From: an uncultured Cytophagaceae bacterium
GTDB taxonomy: Bacteria > Bacteroidota > Bacteroidia > Cytophagales > Spirosomataceae
DNA: 49,166 bases
Assembly: GCA_903933935.1 (NCBI GenBank)
Contig: CAIZMB010000051.1
Span: forward strand, 1-49,166
Direction of reading: 5' to 3'
Part shown: piece after piece, positions 1 to 9,876 of the stretch
How the letters are laid out: every line of letters begins with the position of its first letter
How positions within the stretch are numbered: the first letter of the stretch is position 1
Position numbers and translations under genes: made by a program
The notes under the pieces: generated by a model
Database searches by the model: none
Seen by the model: only the letters and a program-made list of their open reading frames with translations
What the model was told of the DNA's origin: nothing

Positions 1-791
1 CCTCCTGGCATCTCCTTTAGGAAAGCCAGCTTATTAGCCGACTCTATAAACCAATGTACATCTCTTTCAGGAATCTTAGATCGATAACCGCCACCAAACA
101 TCGAAGGATCTTTAAAAAATACCTTATCAGTTAAAAATCCAGAGGCTAGTGGCACTCGGCCTATCACATGATATTTTTTTCTACTTGGATGATTTCCCAA
201 AACTGTTTCAACCCTTCGATCCAATGCATTAAATATAACCTCAACCACAGTTCCAAACTCAGCATCCATCACCGATTTAGCCCCATACACACTTTTTGAA
301 CTAACTCCATATTCCTTAATCTTCCCTACATGAACCAATTCATCCAAAGGTCCACGATCATAATTGGCCCAATCAAAATTTTCAGGAGGACTATGAAACA
401 ATAAAATGTCTAGGTAATCGCAGGATAATCGGGCTAGACACGCGTCAACAGCCCTAACTAAATGCTCTGGAGAAAAATCTTGAACCATCGTTCCATCATC
501 CAGCACCCGATTCCCAAACTTGGTGCAAATCATGATTTTACTTCTATCCCAATCAGCCTCTTTTGTATGTTTACGAATAGCCTGGCCAATATATAACTCG
601 GCTTGGCCCTGACCATAAGAGTCAGCGGTATCTATAAACTGAATACCAGATGTAAAAGCTGTTTGAAGAATTTCAACAGCGGTAAGTTCATCCATGGAAT
701 CCCATCCCATGGGTATTCCATTAATCAGATTAACACCACCTAATTGCCAGGTACCTAAACCTAGCTTATGAGTTAAATTAGACCAATTCAA
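1..791 (-). CDS. Aldo/keto reductase, C-terminally truncated by the window edge
   Basis: NADPH-dependent reductase of the aldo/keto reductase superfamily, presumably cytosolic. The visible 263 residues start with the strand and loop LGLGTWQLGG. The four catalytic residues of the family can be placed at about D54 and Y59 (FIDTADSYG), K91 (ICTKFG) and H133 (LLFHSPPE). The end of the TIM barrel lies outside the window. No ATG precedes the conserved N-terminus. The frame is open back into the upstream dioxygenase gene, so I chose the TTG at 791..789, which gives a 14-nt overlap and suggests translational coupling. A CTG two codons earlier is an alternative. The substrate cannot be read from the sequence. 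Confidence 0.85.
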   Translation of the reverse strand, partial: MNWSNLTHKLGLGTWQLGGVNLINGIPMGWDSMDELTAVEILQTAFTSGIQFIDTADSYGQGQAELYIGQAIRKHTKEADWDRSKIMICTKFGNRVLDDGTMVQDFSPEHLVRAVDACLARLSCDYLDILLFHSPPENFDWANYDRGPLDELVHVGKIKEYGVSSKSVYGAKSVMDAEFGTVVEVIFNALDRRVETVLGNHPSRKKYHVIGRVPLASGFLTDKVFFKDPSMFGGGYRSKIPERDVHWFIESANKLAFLKEMPG

Positions 792-1563
792 ATTCAGGAT
801 CCAAAATGATTTTACCTTTTATCAAGCAACGCTCGCCTTTCTGAGTAGCAAAATAGGCATTCCGACCATGTAAGATTCGATCATCATGAAAAAAGACAGC
901 GTCCCCTTTCTCTAATTGCACTGGCATCACCAATCCAGCCTGAATGATTCTAGATTCCAAAAAAGCGTGGAAATCTTCACACAAAGCTAAAGCCGCAGGT
1001 GTATTTTTTTCTCTATCGATGCAATAGTAATTCCAATTAGCTAAATATCCCTTCTCATCCTGATCCAAGATTTTGCGTATTTTTTTATTGCCAGCTTTGT
1101 CAAAATGAACAATTGTCGTCAACAAACGATTCAATAATTCATCTTCTCCATCTGACTTCATGCAAGCCACTAAATCGGGTAAATCAAAGAAAGTTGTCGC
1201 GCCACCAAAGGCCGCTCTAGACTCACAAAAAAAGAATTGCAACGATTTCTCGTCCCCTAATTCAACATAAGAATCATCTGTATGCAAAGGCTGGCGCGTA
1301 TTGCTACTGCGGTAACGATCTTGCAAATCAGGATCATACGAAATATCGATCCAACGATTGTCTTTGCGTTCTCCTGTTAAAATATCCTCATCTTCGTTGA
1401 AAATTTCACCAATCGAATCAGATAAATTGGTGTAAAATTCCTGTATTGGAATCGATAAATTATACCCTGAAAGATGAATGACTTTATATTGACTAATGGC
1501 ATTCTTGAGATTTGAAATGGTCTCATTAGCCGTTGTGAATTCGATTCTTTTGAAATATTCCAT
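778..1563 (-). CDS. TauD/TfdA-family Fe(II)/2-oxoglutarate dioxygenase
   Basis: Probable cytosolic non-haem iron dioxygenase that couples 2-oxoglutarate decarboxylation to hydroxylation of a small molecule. Iron ligands are visible as H94-T-D96 in RQPLHTDDSY and H232 in DDRILHGRNAY. R245 is the likely 2-oxoglutarate contact. At 261 residues it is a little short for TauD (about 280). The segment GGATTFFDLPDL is typical of the family. It is the first gene of a two-gene unit with the aldo/keto reductase, whose start overlaps its end. A promoter candidate lies 40 nt upstream. The substrate is unknown: taurine, or an amino acid modified in secondary metabolism, would both be plausible. Confidence 0.82.
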   Translation of the reverse strand: MEYFKRIEFTTANETISNLKNAISQYKVIHLSGYNLSIPIQEFYTNLSDSIGEIFNEDEDILTGERKDNRWIDISYDPDLQDRYRSSNTRQPLHTDDSYVELGDEKSLQFFFCESRAAFGGATTFFDLPDLVACMKSDGEDELLNRLLTTIVHFDKAGNKKIRKILDQDEKGYLANWNYYCIDREKNTPAALALCEDFHAFLESRIIQAGLVMPVQLEKGDAVFFHDDRILHGRNAYFATQKGERCLIKGKIILDPEFELV

Positions 1564-1602
1564 ATAAATATTTTATTGTAAGCTCAAACATGAATTACAA
1601 CC

Positions 1603-1631
1603 CAAAAGTAATAAATTAAAATGTAAAACAA
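1603..1631 (-). promoter_or_regulatory. Bacteroidota-type promoter for the dioxygenase gene
   Basis: On the minus strand the -7 element TACTTTTG (1610..1603) matches TAnnTTTG exactly. A TTG (1631..1629) lies 18 nt upstream in the -33 position. The predicted transcript would begin about 35 nt before the start codon of the dioxygenase. Confidence 0.5.
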
Positions 1632-1703
1632 TTTGTAAAAAAATTAAGAATTGATAAAAATCATCTATTCAAAATACTTAAATTGGCCCACCTATTCAAA
1701 CCT

Positions 1704-2954
1704 ATGAAAAATATCATCTACCTAGCCGCCGCGCTAATCTCTTTGCAAACCATGGCACAGAAACCTTTTGTAGCTAATTACGACGAAAGTAAAATTAGTC
1801 CTTATACCCTTCCTGAAGCACTAAAAACACCTAATGGTCAAATTGTAAAAGATAAAAATGGGTGGACAAAACAAAAACAATATTGGCTTGAACAATACTC
1901 AAATGTGATGTTTGGGAAAATGCCAAAGAAAAAAATAAGTCAAAGTTTCCAATTGATTTCGAAAAAAGAAATCATGAATGGAAAGGCCATACAATACAAT
2001 TGGAAAGTTACTTTAGCCGGTAAATATAGTTTCGATGTATTAGGAGTTCTGCCTAAATCAACTAAAAAAGTTCCTGTTTTCCTTGGACTAAATTTTTGTG
2101 GGAATCAAACAACTAGCCTGGATGCCGACATATCTGTATTCACAAAATACACGGTTTGTGATGAAAAGGGAGTCATCAAATACCAAGCCAGCGCTCCTGT
2201 AAAAAGAGGTGCATGGGCTTCCAGGTGGCAATTTGAGAAGGTCGTCGAAGCCGGATATGGAAGTATCACAGTAGCCTGTGGCGATTTTGAAGAGGATTTA
2301 CCGGAAGGATACAAAAATGGCGTAAGAACTTTATTGGCGACTGAACTAGGACTTCGTTCAGAAGAGTGGTCGGCCAATGGCGCTTGGGCTTGGGGGCTGC
2401 ATAGAACCGTGGATTTCTTAGAAAAACTACCTGAAATCGATAGCAAACAAATCATCTTGCATGGACATTCGCGCTTAGGGAAAGCGGCTCTTTGGGCAGG
2501 TGCAACGGACACGCGCTTTGCTGCGATTATATCCAACGAATCTGGAGAAGGTGGAGCGGCTATTACGCGTAGAAATTATGGAGAAACGCTTTGGCGCATC
2601 ACCAATAACTTCCCGCATTGGTTTTTAGATTCTTATAAAAACTATGCCTATAGAGAAAATGAGCTACCATTTGATTCACATATTTTACTCTCATTGTTAG
2701 CCCCAAGACCTATTTATGTGGCAAGTGCAGTAGGAGATCAATGGTCAGATCCCAAAGGAGAGTTTATGGGAGCCCAATTAACTGAGCCTGTTTATGCATT
2801 GTTTGGTAAAAAAGGAATTGCAGGATTAGAATTCCCAGCTTTAAATAGTCCGGTCGGTGGACACATTAGGTACCATATTCGGGAAGGAAATCACGACATT
2901 AATGCCTACGATTGGGATCAGTATTTGAATTTTGCTAAGCAAGAAGTTAAATAG
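1704..2954 (+). CDS. Secreted glucuronoyl esterase-like (CE15) alpha/beta hydrolase
   Basis: Extracytoplasmic esterase resembling the carbohydrate esterase 15 family, whose members cleave esters between 4-O-methyl-glucuronate on xylan and lignin alcohols. A signal peptide (MKNIIYLAAALISLQTMAQ) is followed by the hydrolase domain. The catalytic triad can be proposed as S256 in GHSRLGK, E279 in NESGEGG and H397 in EGNHDI. CE15 enzymes usually read GCSRxGK, so His replaces the Cys before the nucleophile elbow here. I used the ATG at 1704; an upstream TTG would add seven residues before the signal peptide. It is transcribed away from the dioxygenase unit and towards the end of the large sugar cluster. 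Substrate is inferred from family only. Confidence 0.8.
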   Translation: MKNIIYLAAALISLQTMAQKPFVANYDESKISPYTLPEALKTPNGQIVKDKNGWTKQKQYWLEQYSNVMFGKMPKKKISQSFQLISKKEIMNGKAIQYNWKVTLAGKYSFDVLGVLPKSTKKVPVFLGLNFCGNQTTSLDADISVFTKYTVCDEKGVIKYQASAPVKRGAWASRWQFEKVVEAGYGSITVACGDFEEDLPEGYKNGVRTLLATELGLRSEEWSANGAWAWGLHRTVDFLEKLPEIDSKQIILHGHSRLGKAALWAGATDTRFAAIISNESGEGGAAITRRNYGETLWRITNNFPHWFLDSYKNYAYRENELPFDSHILLSLLAPRPIYVASAVGDQWSDPKGEFMGAQLTEPVYALFGKKGIAGLEFPALNSPVGGHIRYHIREGNHDINAYDWDQYLNFAKQEVK

Positions 2955-3115
2955 GATACCCCTGAAAAAAGAAGTTGGTATATCTCACGCAGATACCTGC
3001 TAAAAAAGGATTTAGGGCACCAGTCGCGAGTACCTCCTGAAAAAGGGCTCACGCAATTAGTTTATCCACAAATTTAAACCTTCCTAGGCTTACCCAATGT
3101 GCGGCAAAACCCTAC

Positions 3116-4009
3116 CTATTTTACAAATATCTCAAAAGGAATCAGCTTATTTGATTCCTTTAACGGTTTCTTCTGAACTAACTCAAGGGCCAACCGCAAA
3201 GCCTCGGAACCTTGTTGGCCCGCATTCTGAATAATTGTTGCGTCTAAATTTCCTTGGGTCACCGACTTCTTTGCATCTTTAATACCGTCAACACTAACGA
3301 CATAAACACTTTGTTTTTTCTTGGCATCCATTAAAGCCTGAACGGCACCTAAACCCATTTCATCATTTTGAGCAAAAACCGCTTGAATTTGATCGCCATA
3401 CGATTGAATCCAATTTTCCATCAAAGCCATCGATTTAGCGCGATCCCACTCCCCTGTTTGAGAAGCTAATAACTTCAAACCTGGGTATTTAGCCAAAACT
3501 GTTTTAGCCCCACGCTCTCGATCTAATTGGGCTGCTTGGCCCATATACCCTTGAATCATTAATATATTTCCTTTGCCACCTAATTTTTTGGCAATTAACT
3601 CCATCGCCATATTCGCAGATTCAGCATCATCCGAACCAACGAAAGCGTCAGGCTTAGATTTGGTAGATGAATTAACGTTGACAATCGGGATACCTGCTTT
3701 TTTAGCTTTGTCGACCGCCGGTGAACTGGCTTCAAACTCGCAAGGGTTTAAAATAATCGCGTCCACTTGTTGGCTTATAAAGCTCTCCACCTGTTCCACC
3801 TGCTTTAAAGAAGACCTTTCGGCATCGACAATGATTAATTCAACTTGGTTTGTTGACGCCGATTTCTCTAACGCATCAGCTACTTGTTGGATAAACTCAT
3901 TTTGCATGCTCAACATCGAAACACCAATGATTATTTTATCCGATTTCTTTTCCCCACAGGAGAAACCTACAAACAAAATGCATGCGAATAACAAATACTT
4001 CAATTTCAT
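3116..4009 (-). CDS. Sugar-binding lipoprotein of a ribose-type ABC importer (RbsB-like)
   Basis: Type I periplasmic binding protein (Peripl_BP_4 fold) that should deliver a monosaccharide or small glycoside to the permease next to it. The N-terminus MKLKYLLFACILFVGFSCGE is an SPII signal with the lipobox Cys at position 19, so the protein is lipid-anchored. Two lobes follow, with typical segments such as IILNPCEFEAS, FVGSDDAESANMA and FAQNDEMGLGAVQAL. The start was set at the ATG at 4009, whose first base lies in the ATGA overlap with the permease stop. A longer reading frame upstream only duplicates the permease tail. It is the last gene of the cluster; in many rbs operons the binding protein also follows the permease. 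Confidence 0.9.
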   Translation of the reverse strand: MKLKYLLFACILFVGFSCGEKKSDKIIIGVSMLSMQNEFIQQVADALEKSASTNQVELIIVDAERSSLKQVEQVESFISQQVDAIILNPCEFEASSPAVDKAKKAGIPIVNVNSSTKSKPDAFVGSDDAESANMAMELIAKKLGGKGNILMIQGYMGQAAQLDRERGAKTVLAKYPGLKLLASQTGEWDRAKSMALMENWIQSYGDQIQAVFAQNDEMGLGAVQALMDAKKKQSVYVVSVDGIKDAKKSVTQGNLDATIIQNAGQQGSEALRLALELVQKKPLKESNKLIPFEIFVK

Positions 4010-4962
4010 ATATTCATTTTTAATTTTTGATACAAACCATCTAAAACGACCGCTAAGATAATAATTCCTCCCATAATGACTTGCTGCCAATACGCAGAAA
4101 CATTAATTAAATCTAAGCCATTATTAATAACGCCAATAAACAACACGCCCAATAATGTGCCCGTAATAGTCCCTTTTCCCCCTCGAGTACTTGTACCGCC
4201 AATAATCACCGCGGCAATAGCGTCCAATTCAAAACCCAAGCCTGCATTGGGTTGGCCTGTATTGATTCGAGCCGTCAACAAAATACCCGCCAAAGCCGCA
4301 AATAAACCACTAATCATATAGACATAGAGTTTGATGCGATTCACTCGAACTCCAGCCACATAGGAAGCCATTTCATTTCCGCCAATAGCCTTAACATATC
4401 GTCCGAAAACAGTCTTCGTTAATAATAAATGGCATGTTCCATAGGATAATACTAAAAAAAGGATTGGAATAGGAATTCCAAAAAGATCCCCATTACCTAG
4501 AAAATTTAAGGATTCATTCAAGTCCGAAATGGGCCGACCTTTACTCAAAATTAATGCCATTCCTCTGCCAATCGTCATCGTTCCTAAGGTGACGATGAAT
4601 GGAGGCACTTTGGTCAGCACGACAATGATTCCATTAAGTGCTCCTAAGGCGAGACCTGCCACTAATGTCCCTATAATGGCAAGCCATAAACTATAGTCAT
4701 TATTCTGAGACAATAGCGCTACGACTACACCGCATACGGCCACCAACGATCCCAATGACAAATCAATTCCCCCAGCGATGATGACAAATGTGACACCAAA
4801 AGCCAAAATAGCATTCACAGACACTTGGTTTAATATGACAGACAAATTAGTCGTCGTCAAAAAACGGGAAGTCATGGAACTAAATAAGACACAAACTAAC
4901 ATGAGTGCTAAAAAAATTCCTCCCGTAGGCGACTTGGTAAAAAATGCTTTTAATTCTTTCAT
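4006..4962 (-). CDS. Ribose-type ABC transporter permease (RbsC-like)
   Basis: Inner-membrane permease of the BPD_transp_2 family, 318 residues, about ten membrane segments. The family signature is visible near residue 215-265 (ALAGILLTARINTGQPN, then LDAIAAVIIGGTSTRGGKGT). It forms the transport channel with the ATPase encoded just upstream and the binding lipoprotein just downstream. Gaps are 3 nt to the ATPase stop and a 4-nt ATGA overlap with the binding protein, which fits tight co-translation. Sugar ABC importers of this class are uncommon in Bacteroidota, where SusCD plus MFS or SSS transporters usually suffice. The exact sugar is not determined. Confidence 0.92.
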   Translation of the reverse strand: MKELKAFFTKSPTGGIFLALMLVCVLFSSMTSRFLTTTNLSVILNQVSVNAILAFGVTFVIIAGGIDLSLGSLVAVCGVVVALLSQNNDYSLWLAIIGTLVAGLALGALNGIIVVLTKVPPFIVTLGTMTIGRGMALILSKGRPISDLNESLNFLGNGDLFGIPIPILFLVLSYGTCHLLLTKTVFGRYVKAIGGNEMASYVAGVRVNRIKLYVYMISGLFAALAGILLTARINTGQPNAGLGFELDAIAAVIIGGTSTRGGKGTITGTLLGVLFIGVINNGLDLINVSAYWQQVIMGGIIILAVVLDGLYQKLKMNI

Positions 4963-4965
4963 ATT

Positions 4966-6453
4966 CTAATGCAATGCATATTCAAGTATTTTCTCGGGAC
5001 TAGCTTCCTCACGCGTCATTTCCGCCATCTGCTTTCCTTTGGAAATAACAATGACCCGATCACTCATGGCTAGCAATTCTGGTAAATCAGAAGAGATCAA
5101 TAAAATAGCCTTTCCTTGCTTTTTCAAAGCTAATATAAGCGTATAAATTTCAAATTTTGACATCACATCGATTCCGCGTGTCGGTTCATCCAAAATGAGC
5201 ACTTCTGGATTATTTAATAAGATTCGACCAAACAAAACTTTTTGCTGATTTCCTCCGCTCAAATTTTGAATCCTTTGACCTTCCTTGGCAGAGTGAATTG
5301 ATAATTGGGCTTGCATGTCGATCGAATCTGCAGATTCCCTCGTTTGATCCACAAAGAAAAATTTGCGATACGTATCCAACAAACCTAAACTCATATTTTC
5401 AGTAATATTCATTTCCGGAATAATACCCATCTCCTTTCGATCTTCACCCAAATACCCTAATCCAGCTTGCAAAGCCTCACTCGGATTTTCTGGATTGTAT
5501 GCCTGTCCCTTCAAAGACATTTGGCCTGATGTTTTCTTTTTTATTCCAAATAGTACTTGGCCTATGTCGCTACGACCCGCACCCACTAAACCAGATAAAC
5601 CGAGTACCTCCCCTGCACACAGCGTAAAATTCACATGTTCAAAATGCGGAACACATGATAAATCGTCTACACGTAGAATCTGCTGGCCGACCTCAGACAA
5701 AGCTTTCGGATAAAAATCCTTCATCTCCCGACCCACCATTTTTTGGACCAATGACATGGGATTAACCTCCACTTTTGAAAAGGTCCCCACCATTTCACCA
5801 TCCCTTAAAACCGATATTTTATCTGAGAAACCGAAAACTTCATCCATTTTATGTGAAGTAAAAACGATCGAAATGCCCTCAGACTTTAACCTAAAAATAA
5901 GTTGTTTAAAAAAGATTACTTCCTTCTCAGTTAACGAAGATGTGGGTTCATCCATTAAAATCAAACAAGCTTTCTGTGACACTGAACGCATAATCTCGAT
6001 GATTTGTTGGTGCGCAATGCTCAAATCCTTCACAAAGGCCCCAACCGGAATATCCAACTCATACTCCTGAAACAAATCAGATGTCGCCTCATTGATTTCC
6101 CTCAAACCCATTCGTTTTCCTGCTATACTTTCTCGGCCTAAAAAGATATTTTCAGCCACGGTCAATTCGGGAATCAGCATGAGTTCTTGATGAATCATTG
6201 CTATTCCCTTTCTTAAAATTTCACGAATAGGATAGCCTGACAGCGATTCATTTAAAAAAATAATCTCTCCCTGTGAAGGAGAGATTATCCCTAATATACA
6301 TTTAAAAAGCGATGACTTTCCTGCTCCATTTTCACCTACGAGCGCATGAATTTCCCCTTGATTCAAGCTTAAATTCACTGACTTTAAAATAGGTGTTCCT
6401 GAAAATTCTAAGGAAATACCCTTAATTTTTAACAGGCAATCTTGCATAGCCAT
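4966..6453 (-). CDS. Ribose-type ABC transporter double ATPase (RbsA-like)
   Basis: Cytoplasmic ATPase of a carbohydrate ABC importer (CUT2 class) with two nucleotide-binding halves in 495 residues. The first half has a full Walker A (GENGAGKSS), a Walker B (LILMDEPTSSL) and a relaxed signature LSIAHQQ. The second half has the degenerate Walker A usual for RbsA, XylG and MglA (GLVGAGRSD), signature LSGGNQQK and Walker B LILDEPTRGID. The length equals that of E. coli RbsA (about 500). A second ATG two codons in would also serve as start. It lies 9 nt after the oxidoreductase stop and is clearly part of the same transcription unit. Confidence 0.93.
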   Translation of the reverse strand: MAMQDCLLKIKGISLEFSGTPILKSVNLSLNQGEIHALVGENGAGKSSLFKCILGIISPSQGEIIFLNESLSGYPIREILRKGIAMIHQELMLIPELTVAENIFLGRESIAGKRMGLREINEATSDLFQEYELDIPVGAFVKDLSIAHQQIIEIMRSVSQKACLILMDEPTSSLTEKEVIFFKQLIFRLKSEGISIVFTSHKMDEVFGFSDKISVLRDGEMVGTFSKVEVNPMSLVQKMVGREMKDFYPKALSEVGQQILRVDDLSCVPHFEHVNFTLCAGEVLGLSGLVGAGRSDIGQVLFGIKKKTSGQMSLKGQAYNPENPSEALQAGLGYLGEDRKEMGIIPEMNITENMSLGLLDTYRKFFFVDQTRESADSIDMQAQLSIHSAKEGQRIQNLSGGNQQKVLFGRILLNNPEVLILDEPTRGIDVMSKFEIYTLILALKKQGKAILLISSDLPELLAMSDRVIVISKGKQMAEMTREEASPEKILEYALH

Positions 6454-6462
6454 TCGTTTAAA

Positions 6463-7614
6463 TTAACATGGCCATTGGACATTTGTGTCTTTCCAAGCTT
6501 TTTGGTTTGCTGAATCAATCACTGACTCACAAACTTTTTGTGTTTGCAATGCCTCCATAAAAGTAGGTGAACATTTTGTTCCATCTCCTAACGCTTTGAA
6601 GAAATCAGCTGCTTGATGCACAAAACTATGCTCATAACCAATAATCAAACCTGGTACCCACCATTTATCCATGTAAGGCTGATCTCCATCGGTAACTAAA
6701 ATAGACTTCCAACCCCTAGTAATAGACGCATCTGAATGGTCATACATTTCTAACCGGTTCAAATCATGTAGATCCCAACGCAAAGAAGCATGTTCGCCGT
6801 TGATTTCAAAAGTATAAAGTGCCTTGTGACCACGTGCATAACGTGTAGATTCAAAAAGGCCTAAAGAACCATTGTCAAAATGACAATGAAATATACAAGC
6901 ATCATCGATGCCCACTTTTTTCACTTGGCCCGTACCAGAATGCACCCTTTCCTTAATGAAAGTTTCAGTCATTGCACTCACATCAGTAATACCCCCATTT
7001 AACCACATGGCGGTATCAATACAGTGTGCCAATAAATCACCTGTAACACCTGAACCAGCCGCTTCCACGTCTAAACGCCAAGTACCTGCTCCTCCTTGAG
7101 GCAAATCTGGTGAAATGGTCCAATCCTGTAGGAAGTTGGCCCGATAATGAAAAATCTTGCCCAACTTACCCGAATCGATAATTTGCTTCGCCAACGTAAC
7201 CGCTGGTAAACGTCTATAGTTATACCAAACCGTGTTGGCAACCCCAGCTTTTTCAATAGCAGCAACCATTTGCTCACCTTCAGCCAAAGTACGAGACAAT
7301 GGCTTCTCACATAAAATCATTTTTCCTGCTGCAGCTGCGGCAATCGCGATTTCAGCATGTGTGTCGTTTGGTGTACAAATATCCACCGCATCGATGTCAT
7401 CACGCGCAATCATTTTGCGCCAATCCGTTTCATAAGAAGCATATCCCCACTGAGCCGCAAACGCTTTCACACTTGCCTCATTCCGCGAGCAAACTGCCTG
7501 TAAAACAGGCGTACATACTAAATCTGGGAAAAAATTCTGTAAACGATTATATCCATTTGAGTGGGTTCTTCCCATGAAACCCGTTCCAATTAATCCTATT
7601 CTTATCTTTTTCAT
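6463..7614 (-). CDS. Gfo/Idh/MocA-family NAD(P)-dependent sugar oxidoreductase
   Basis: Cytosolic dehydrogenase of the glucose-fructose oxidoreductase family, 383 residues. The Rossmann motif [11 protein letters not shown] starts at residue 5, and the family's EKP motif sits at about 103-105 (ILCEKPLS). The C-terminal half holds the substrate domain with [17 protein letters not shown], where the His-Asp pair is typical of the active site. I trimmed the start to the ATG at 7614 because the extra seven upstream residues precede the first beta strand. It follows the TIM-barrel isomerase gene by 11 nt. In related loci such enzymes oxidise or reduce position 3 of a sugar; here that is inferred from the neighbours (DUF1080, isomerase). 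Confidence 0.9.
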   Translation of the reverse strand: MKKIRIGLIGTGFMGRTHSNGYNRLQNFFPDLVCTPVLQAVCSRNEASVKAFAAQWGYASYETDWRKMIARDDIDAVDICTPNDTHAEIAIAAAAAGKMILCEKPLSRTLAEGEQMVAAIEKAGVANTVWYNYRRLPAVTLAKQIIDSGKLGKIFHYRANFLQDWTISPDLPQGGAGTWRLDVEAAGSGVTGDLLAHCIDTAMWLNGGITDVSAMTETFIKERVHSGTGQVKKVGIDDACIFHCHFDNGSLGLFESTRYARGHKALYTFEINGEHASLRWDLHDLNRLEMYDHSDASITRGWKSILVTDGDQPYMDKWWVPGLIIGYEHSFVHQAADFFKALGDGTKCSPTFMEALQTQKVCESVIDSANQKAWKDTNVQWPC

Positions 7615-7625
7615 CTTTAATTTAA

Positions 7626-8648
7626 TTAAGACCAACCATGCGCATTACGCACTTGAATCATTGCTGCTAAAATATCATCCCACGTTTTTTGCTGCTCCAT
7701 CACTGAATTTGAGAACATGCAACCATCCCAACAAATATGCTTGAACGCTTTTGTTAATTGGCCATCCGCATCTCTCAACCAAAATCCTGCATCTTCCGCG
7801 ATGTTCAACTTTCCATTAGGATCAGTTGCTTGACAGTGACGACCTGTTTTATCGTGACTTCCCGTACCGTGAACAGTACCATCATTTTGAGCTACGTGAA
7901 AATCAATCGTCCATGGACGTAATGCTGCAGTCAATTCCTTTAATGCACCTTTCAATACTTCACGATCATCCCATTGATAATCAACAGGCAAAATACGGTC
8001 TTCAGGACAGTTATAGCCCATCGTGTATAATAAAGTATGTGACATATCGGCTTGGAAACCAATGTTTGGACGGTCTACCGCCTCTAATGTTTGAATCATA
8101 TTTCTCCATGAATGCATGCCACCCCAGCAAATCTCTCCTTCAGCAGCTAGCCTTTCACCAAAATCAGCGGCTACGTCGCAGGCTCTTTGGAATGTGTCAA
8201 CAATCAATTTTGAATTACCTTTTGGATCCTTCGCCCAATCCGCTACTCCCGCAGCAGAATCAATACGAACGATGCCATTAGGACGAATACCTATTTTGCG
8301 TAATTCAGCACCAATTTCACAAGAGCGACGTACCATATCCACAAAAGTATCACGCGCATCCTTATCTCCCATCGCGTTTCCAGCCCAAATAGGTGCTACT
8401 AAACTTCCGATTTCTAATCCATGCGCAGCTACTTTATCAGCTAAAGCTTTCGCTCCTTCTTTACCACTTTCAATATCAAAATGAGGAGGTAATAAACCAA
8501 TGTCCACACCATCAAATTTCACACCGTTCACCTCAGCGGCGGCGGTCATCGCTAACATTTTGTCCAACGAAATAACAGGCTCGGAATCTGGACCTTTTCC
8601 TACAATACCAGGCCATGTGGCATTGTGTAATTTTGGATAATTATTCAT
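7626..8648 (-). CDS. Sugar phosphate isomerase/epimerase (xylose isomerase-like TIM barrel)
   Basis: Cytosolic TIM-barrel protein of the AP endonuclease 2/xylose isomerase-like family, 340 residues, no signal peptide. Metal-binding positions are suggested by E173 in the [10 protein letters not shown] segment, the D200/H203 pair in QADMSHTL and H251 in TIDFHVAQ. Such enzymes isomerise, epimerise or dehydrate keto-sugars. It stands between the cupin gene (19 nt) and the oxidoreductase gene (11 nt), so it probably acts on the same intermediate. It is quite different from the Tat-exported family member at 28.7 kb. Substrate unknown. Confidence 0.85.
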   Translation of the reverse strand: MNNYPKLHNATWPGIVGKGPDSEPVISLDKMLAMTAAAEVNGVKFDGVDIGLLPPHFDIESGKEGAKALADKVAAHGLEIGSLVAPIWAGNAMGDKDARDTFVDMVRRSCEIGAELRKIGIRPNGIVRIDSAAGVADWAKDPKGNSKLIVDTFQRACDVAADFGERLAAEGEICWGGMHSWRNMIQTLEAVDRPNIGFQADMSHTLLYTMGYNCPEDRILPVDYQWDDREVLKGALKELTAALRPWTIDFHVAQNDGTVHGTGSHDKTGRHCQATDPNGKLNIAEDAGFWLRDADGQLTKAFKHICWDGCMFSNSVMEQQKTWDDILAAMIQVRNAHGWS

Positions 8649-8667
8649 TTTAAAAAAATTAATAAGT

Positions 8668-9876
8668 TTAAAATTTTAAATCTGGATTTGATGGACCAAA
8701 GTGCTTCAACATCACGATAGGATCCGTCGTAGAATGATTGGTAATTTGTACACCTTCTTTTGCTGCTTTTTCAGTAACAAAAAACTCATCGTTGGTCAAC
8801 TGCCCATAACGAATCAATGAAGGTGTTTCTATATTCCAAACGCCCATTTTTCCATGACCTTGCATCATGATTAATCCATAGGCTGCAGCATCCGTAATCG
8901 TTACTGTTTGTCCTGGGAAAACCGTTAATTCTTTTGCAGAGAATGCATCTGAACGATAGCAAATCCACTTTTCAGAATATCCTTTCGCTTCCATTTCCGC
9001 CTCATCTGAAACTGGAATCGGTTGCATAAAACGAGTTTCTAATAAATTAGGATTGGTATTTAAATCCCAATCAATCACTTCCATCAATTGGTCATAATTA
9101 CCAATTTCTTCTTTTGGTGTACCATTCCACAATAACTCTTCAGGAATTACAGCTTCATTTACCAAGGATTGATACATCGCAAATACGTCAGAAGCTTTTT
9201 GAGGCTCATACGTACACATACTTCCTGGAGCATGCAACATTCCCGGAGGAACATCCCAGCCAGTACCTGGTATTAATGGAAATGCTTGAGAATACATGGT
9301 GATTTTATTATCCCCTTTTGTGAAGTTCATCAAACACTCTTTAATTTGCTCTTTAGTCGTTCCTGGCGCAATTCCAAAAAACGTATATGGAAAATCACCC
9401 CCATGGTTGTTTAATTGAGGAGGAAAATAATAAGCTTCTGGTTTTCCCAATTGGCCTATCTTAGCAGCATGCTCATCATTGTGATGAATGTGATGCGGCA
9501 AAGGACCCATGTTATCAAAAAACTTGGAATACATAGGCCATGATTTGTATTCATTCCACAAACGATCTCCGATAATTTCACCTTTTAATGCTTCGATAAC
9601 ATCAATCAATAGAATCTGCTCTTCTTTTCCACCTTCGGAATAAACAACTGCACTTAAGCCTTCATTTTCTCCGGTCAATGGACCATTTTTAGCAGGAGTC
9701 GTTGACGATAACCAACGCTCATCGATTCCACCACGTACACCACCCAAAACATAATAATCATCTGGATGTAATTTTATTCGTCTACCAGGCACGCAAAAAG
9801 ACCTCGGAACCCATGTTGGGGCTAATCGTAAAATACCTTTTCCTTGCTCTAGCGCTTTAGCTGCATTATTGCTCAT
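8668..9876 (-). CDS. Uncharacterised 402-residue cupin-like protein
   Basis: I do not recognise a named function. The protein resembles bicupin sugar isomerases (phosphomannose isomerase-like). It has a histidine- and glutamate-rich metal site at about 128-136 (PHHIHHNDEHA), a second possible site in VPPGMLHAPGS near residue 220, and a second beta-rich domain at the C-terminus (from about 310, TVFPGQTVTI). No signal peptide is present, so it is cytosolic. Its start codon overlaps the stop of the DUF4432 gene by one base (TAATG). The setting between an aldose-epimerase-like protein and a keto-sugar isomerase suggests an isomerase or related step on a free sugar. Confidence 0.7.
   Translation of the reverse strand: MSNNAAKALEQGKGILRLAPTWVPRSFCVPGRRIKLHPDDYYVLGGVRGGIDERWLSSTTPAKNGPLTGENEGLSAVVYSEGGKEEQILLIDVIEALKGEIIGDRLWNEYKSWPMYSKFFDNMGPLPHHIHHNDEHAAKIGQLGKPEAYYFPPQLNNHGGDFPYTFFGIAPGTTKEQIKECLMNFTKGDNKITMYSQAFPLIPGTGWDVPPGMLHAPGSMCTYEPQKASDVFAMYQSLVNEAVIPEELLWNGTPKEEIGNYDQLMEVIDWDLNTNPNLLETRFMQPIPVSDEAEMEAKGYSEKWICYRSDAFSAKELTVFPGQTVTITDAAAYGLIMMQGHGKMGVWNIETPSLIRYGQLTNDEFFVTEKAAKEGVQITNHSTTDPIVMLKHFGPSNPDLKF

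Noticed and set aside
2105-2536. 143-codon minus-strand frame inside the CE15-like esterase gene
   Set aside because: The esterase frame on the plus strand has a signal peptide and catalytic motifs. The opposite frame has no recognisable domain and mirrors the coding bias of the real gene.
2955-3115. A terminator at the end of the sugar cluster and the convergent esterase gene
   Set aside because: No stem longer than a few base pairs with a T tract is visible on either strand.
8116-8484. 122-codon plus-strand frame inside the TIM-barrel isomerase gene
   Set aside because: It lies wholly opposite a well-conserved gene, shows low-complexity Ser/Pro/Leu composition and has no start context.
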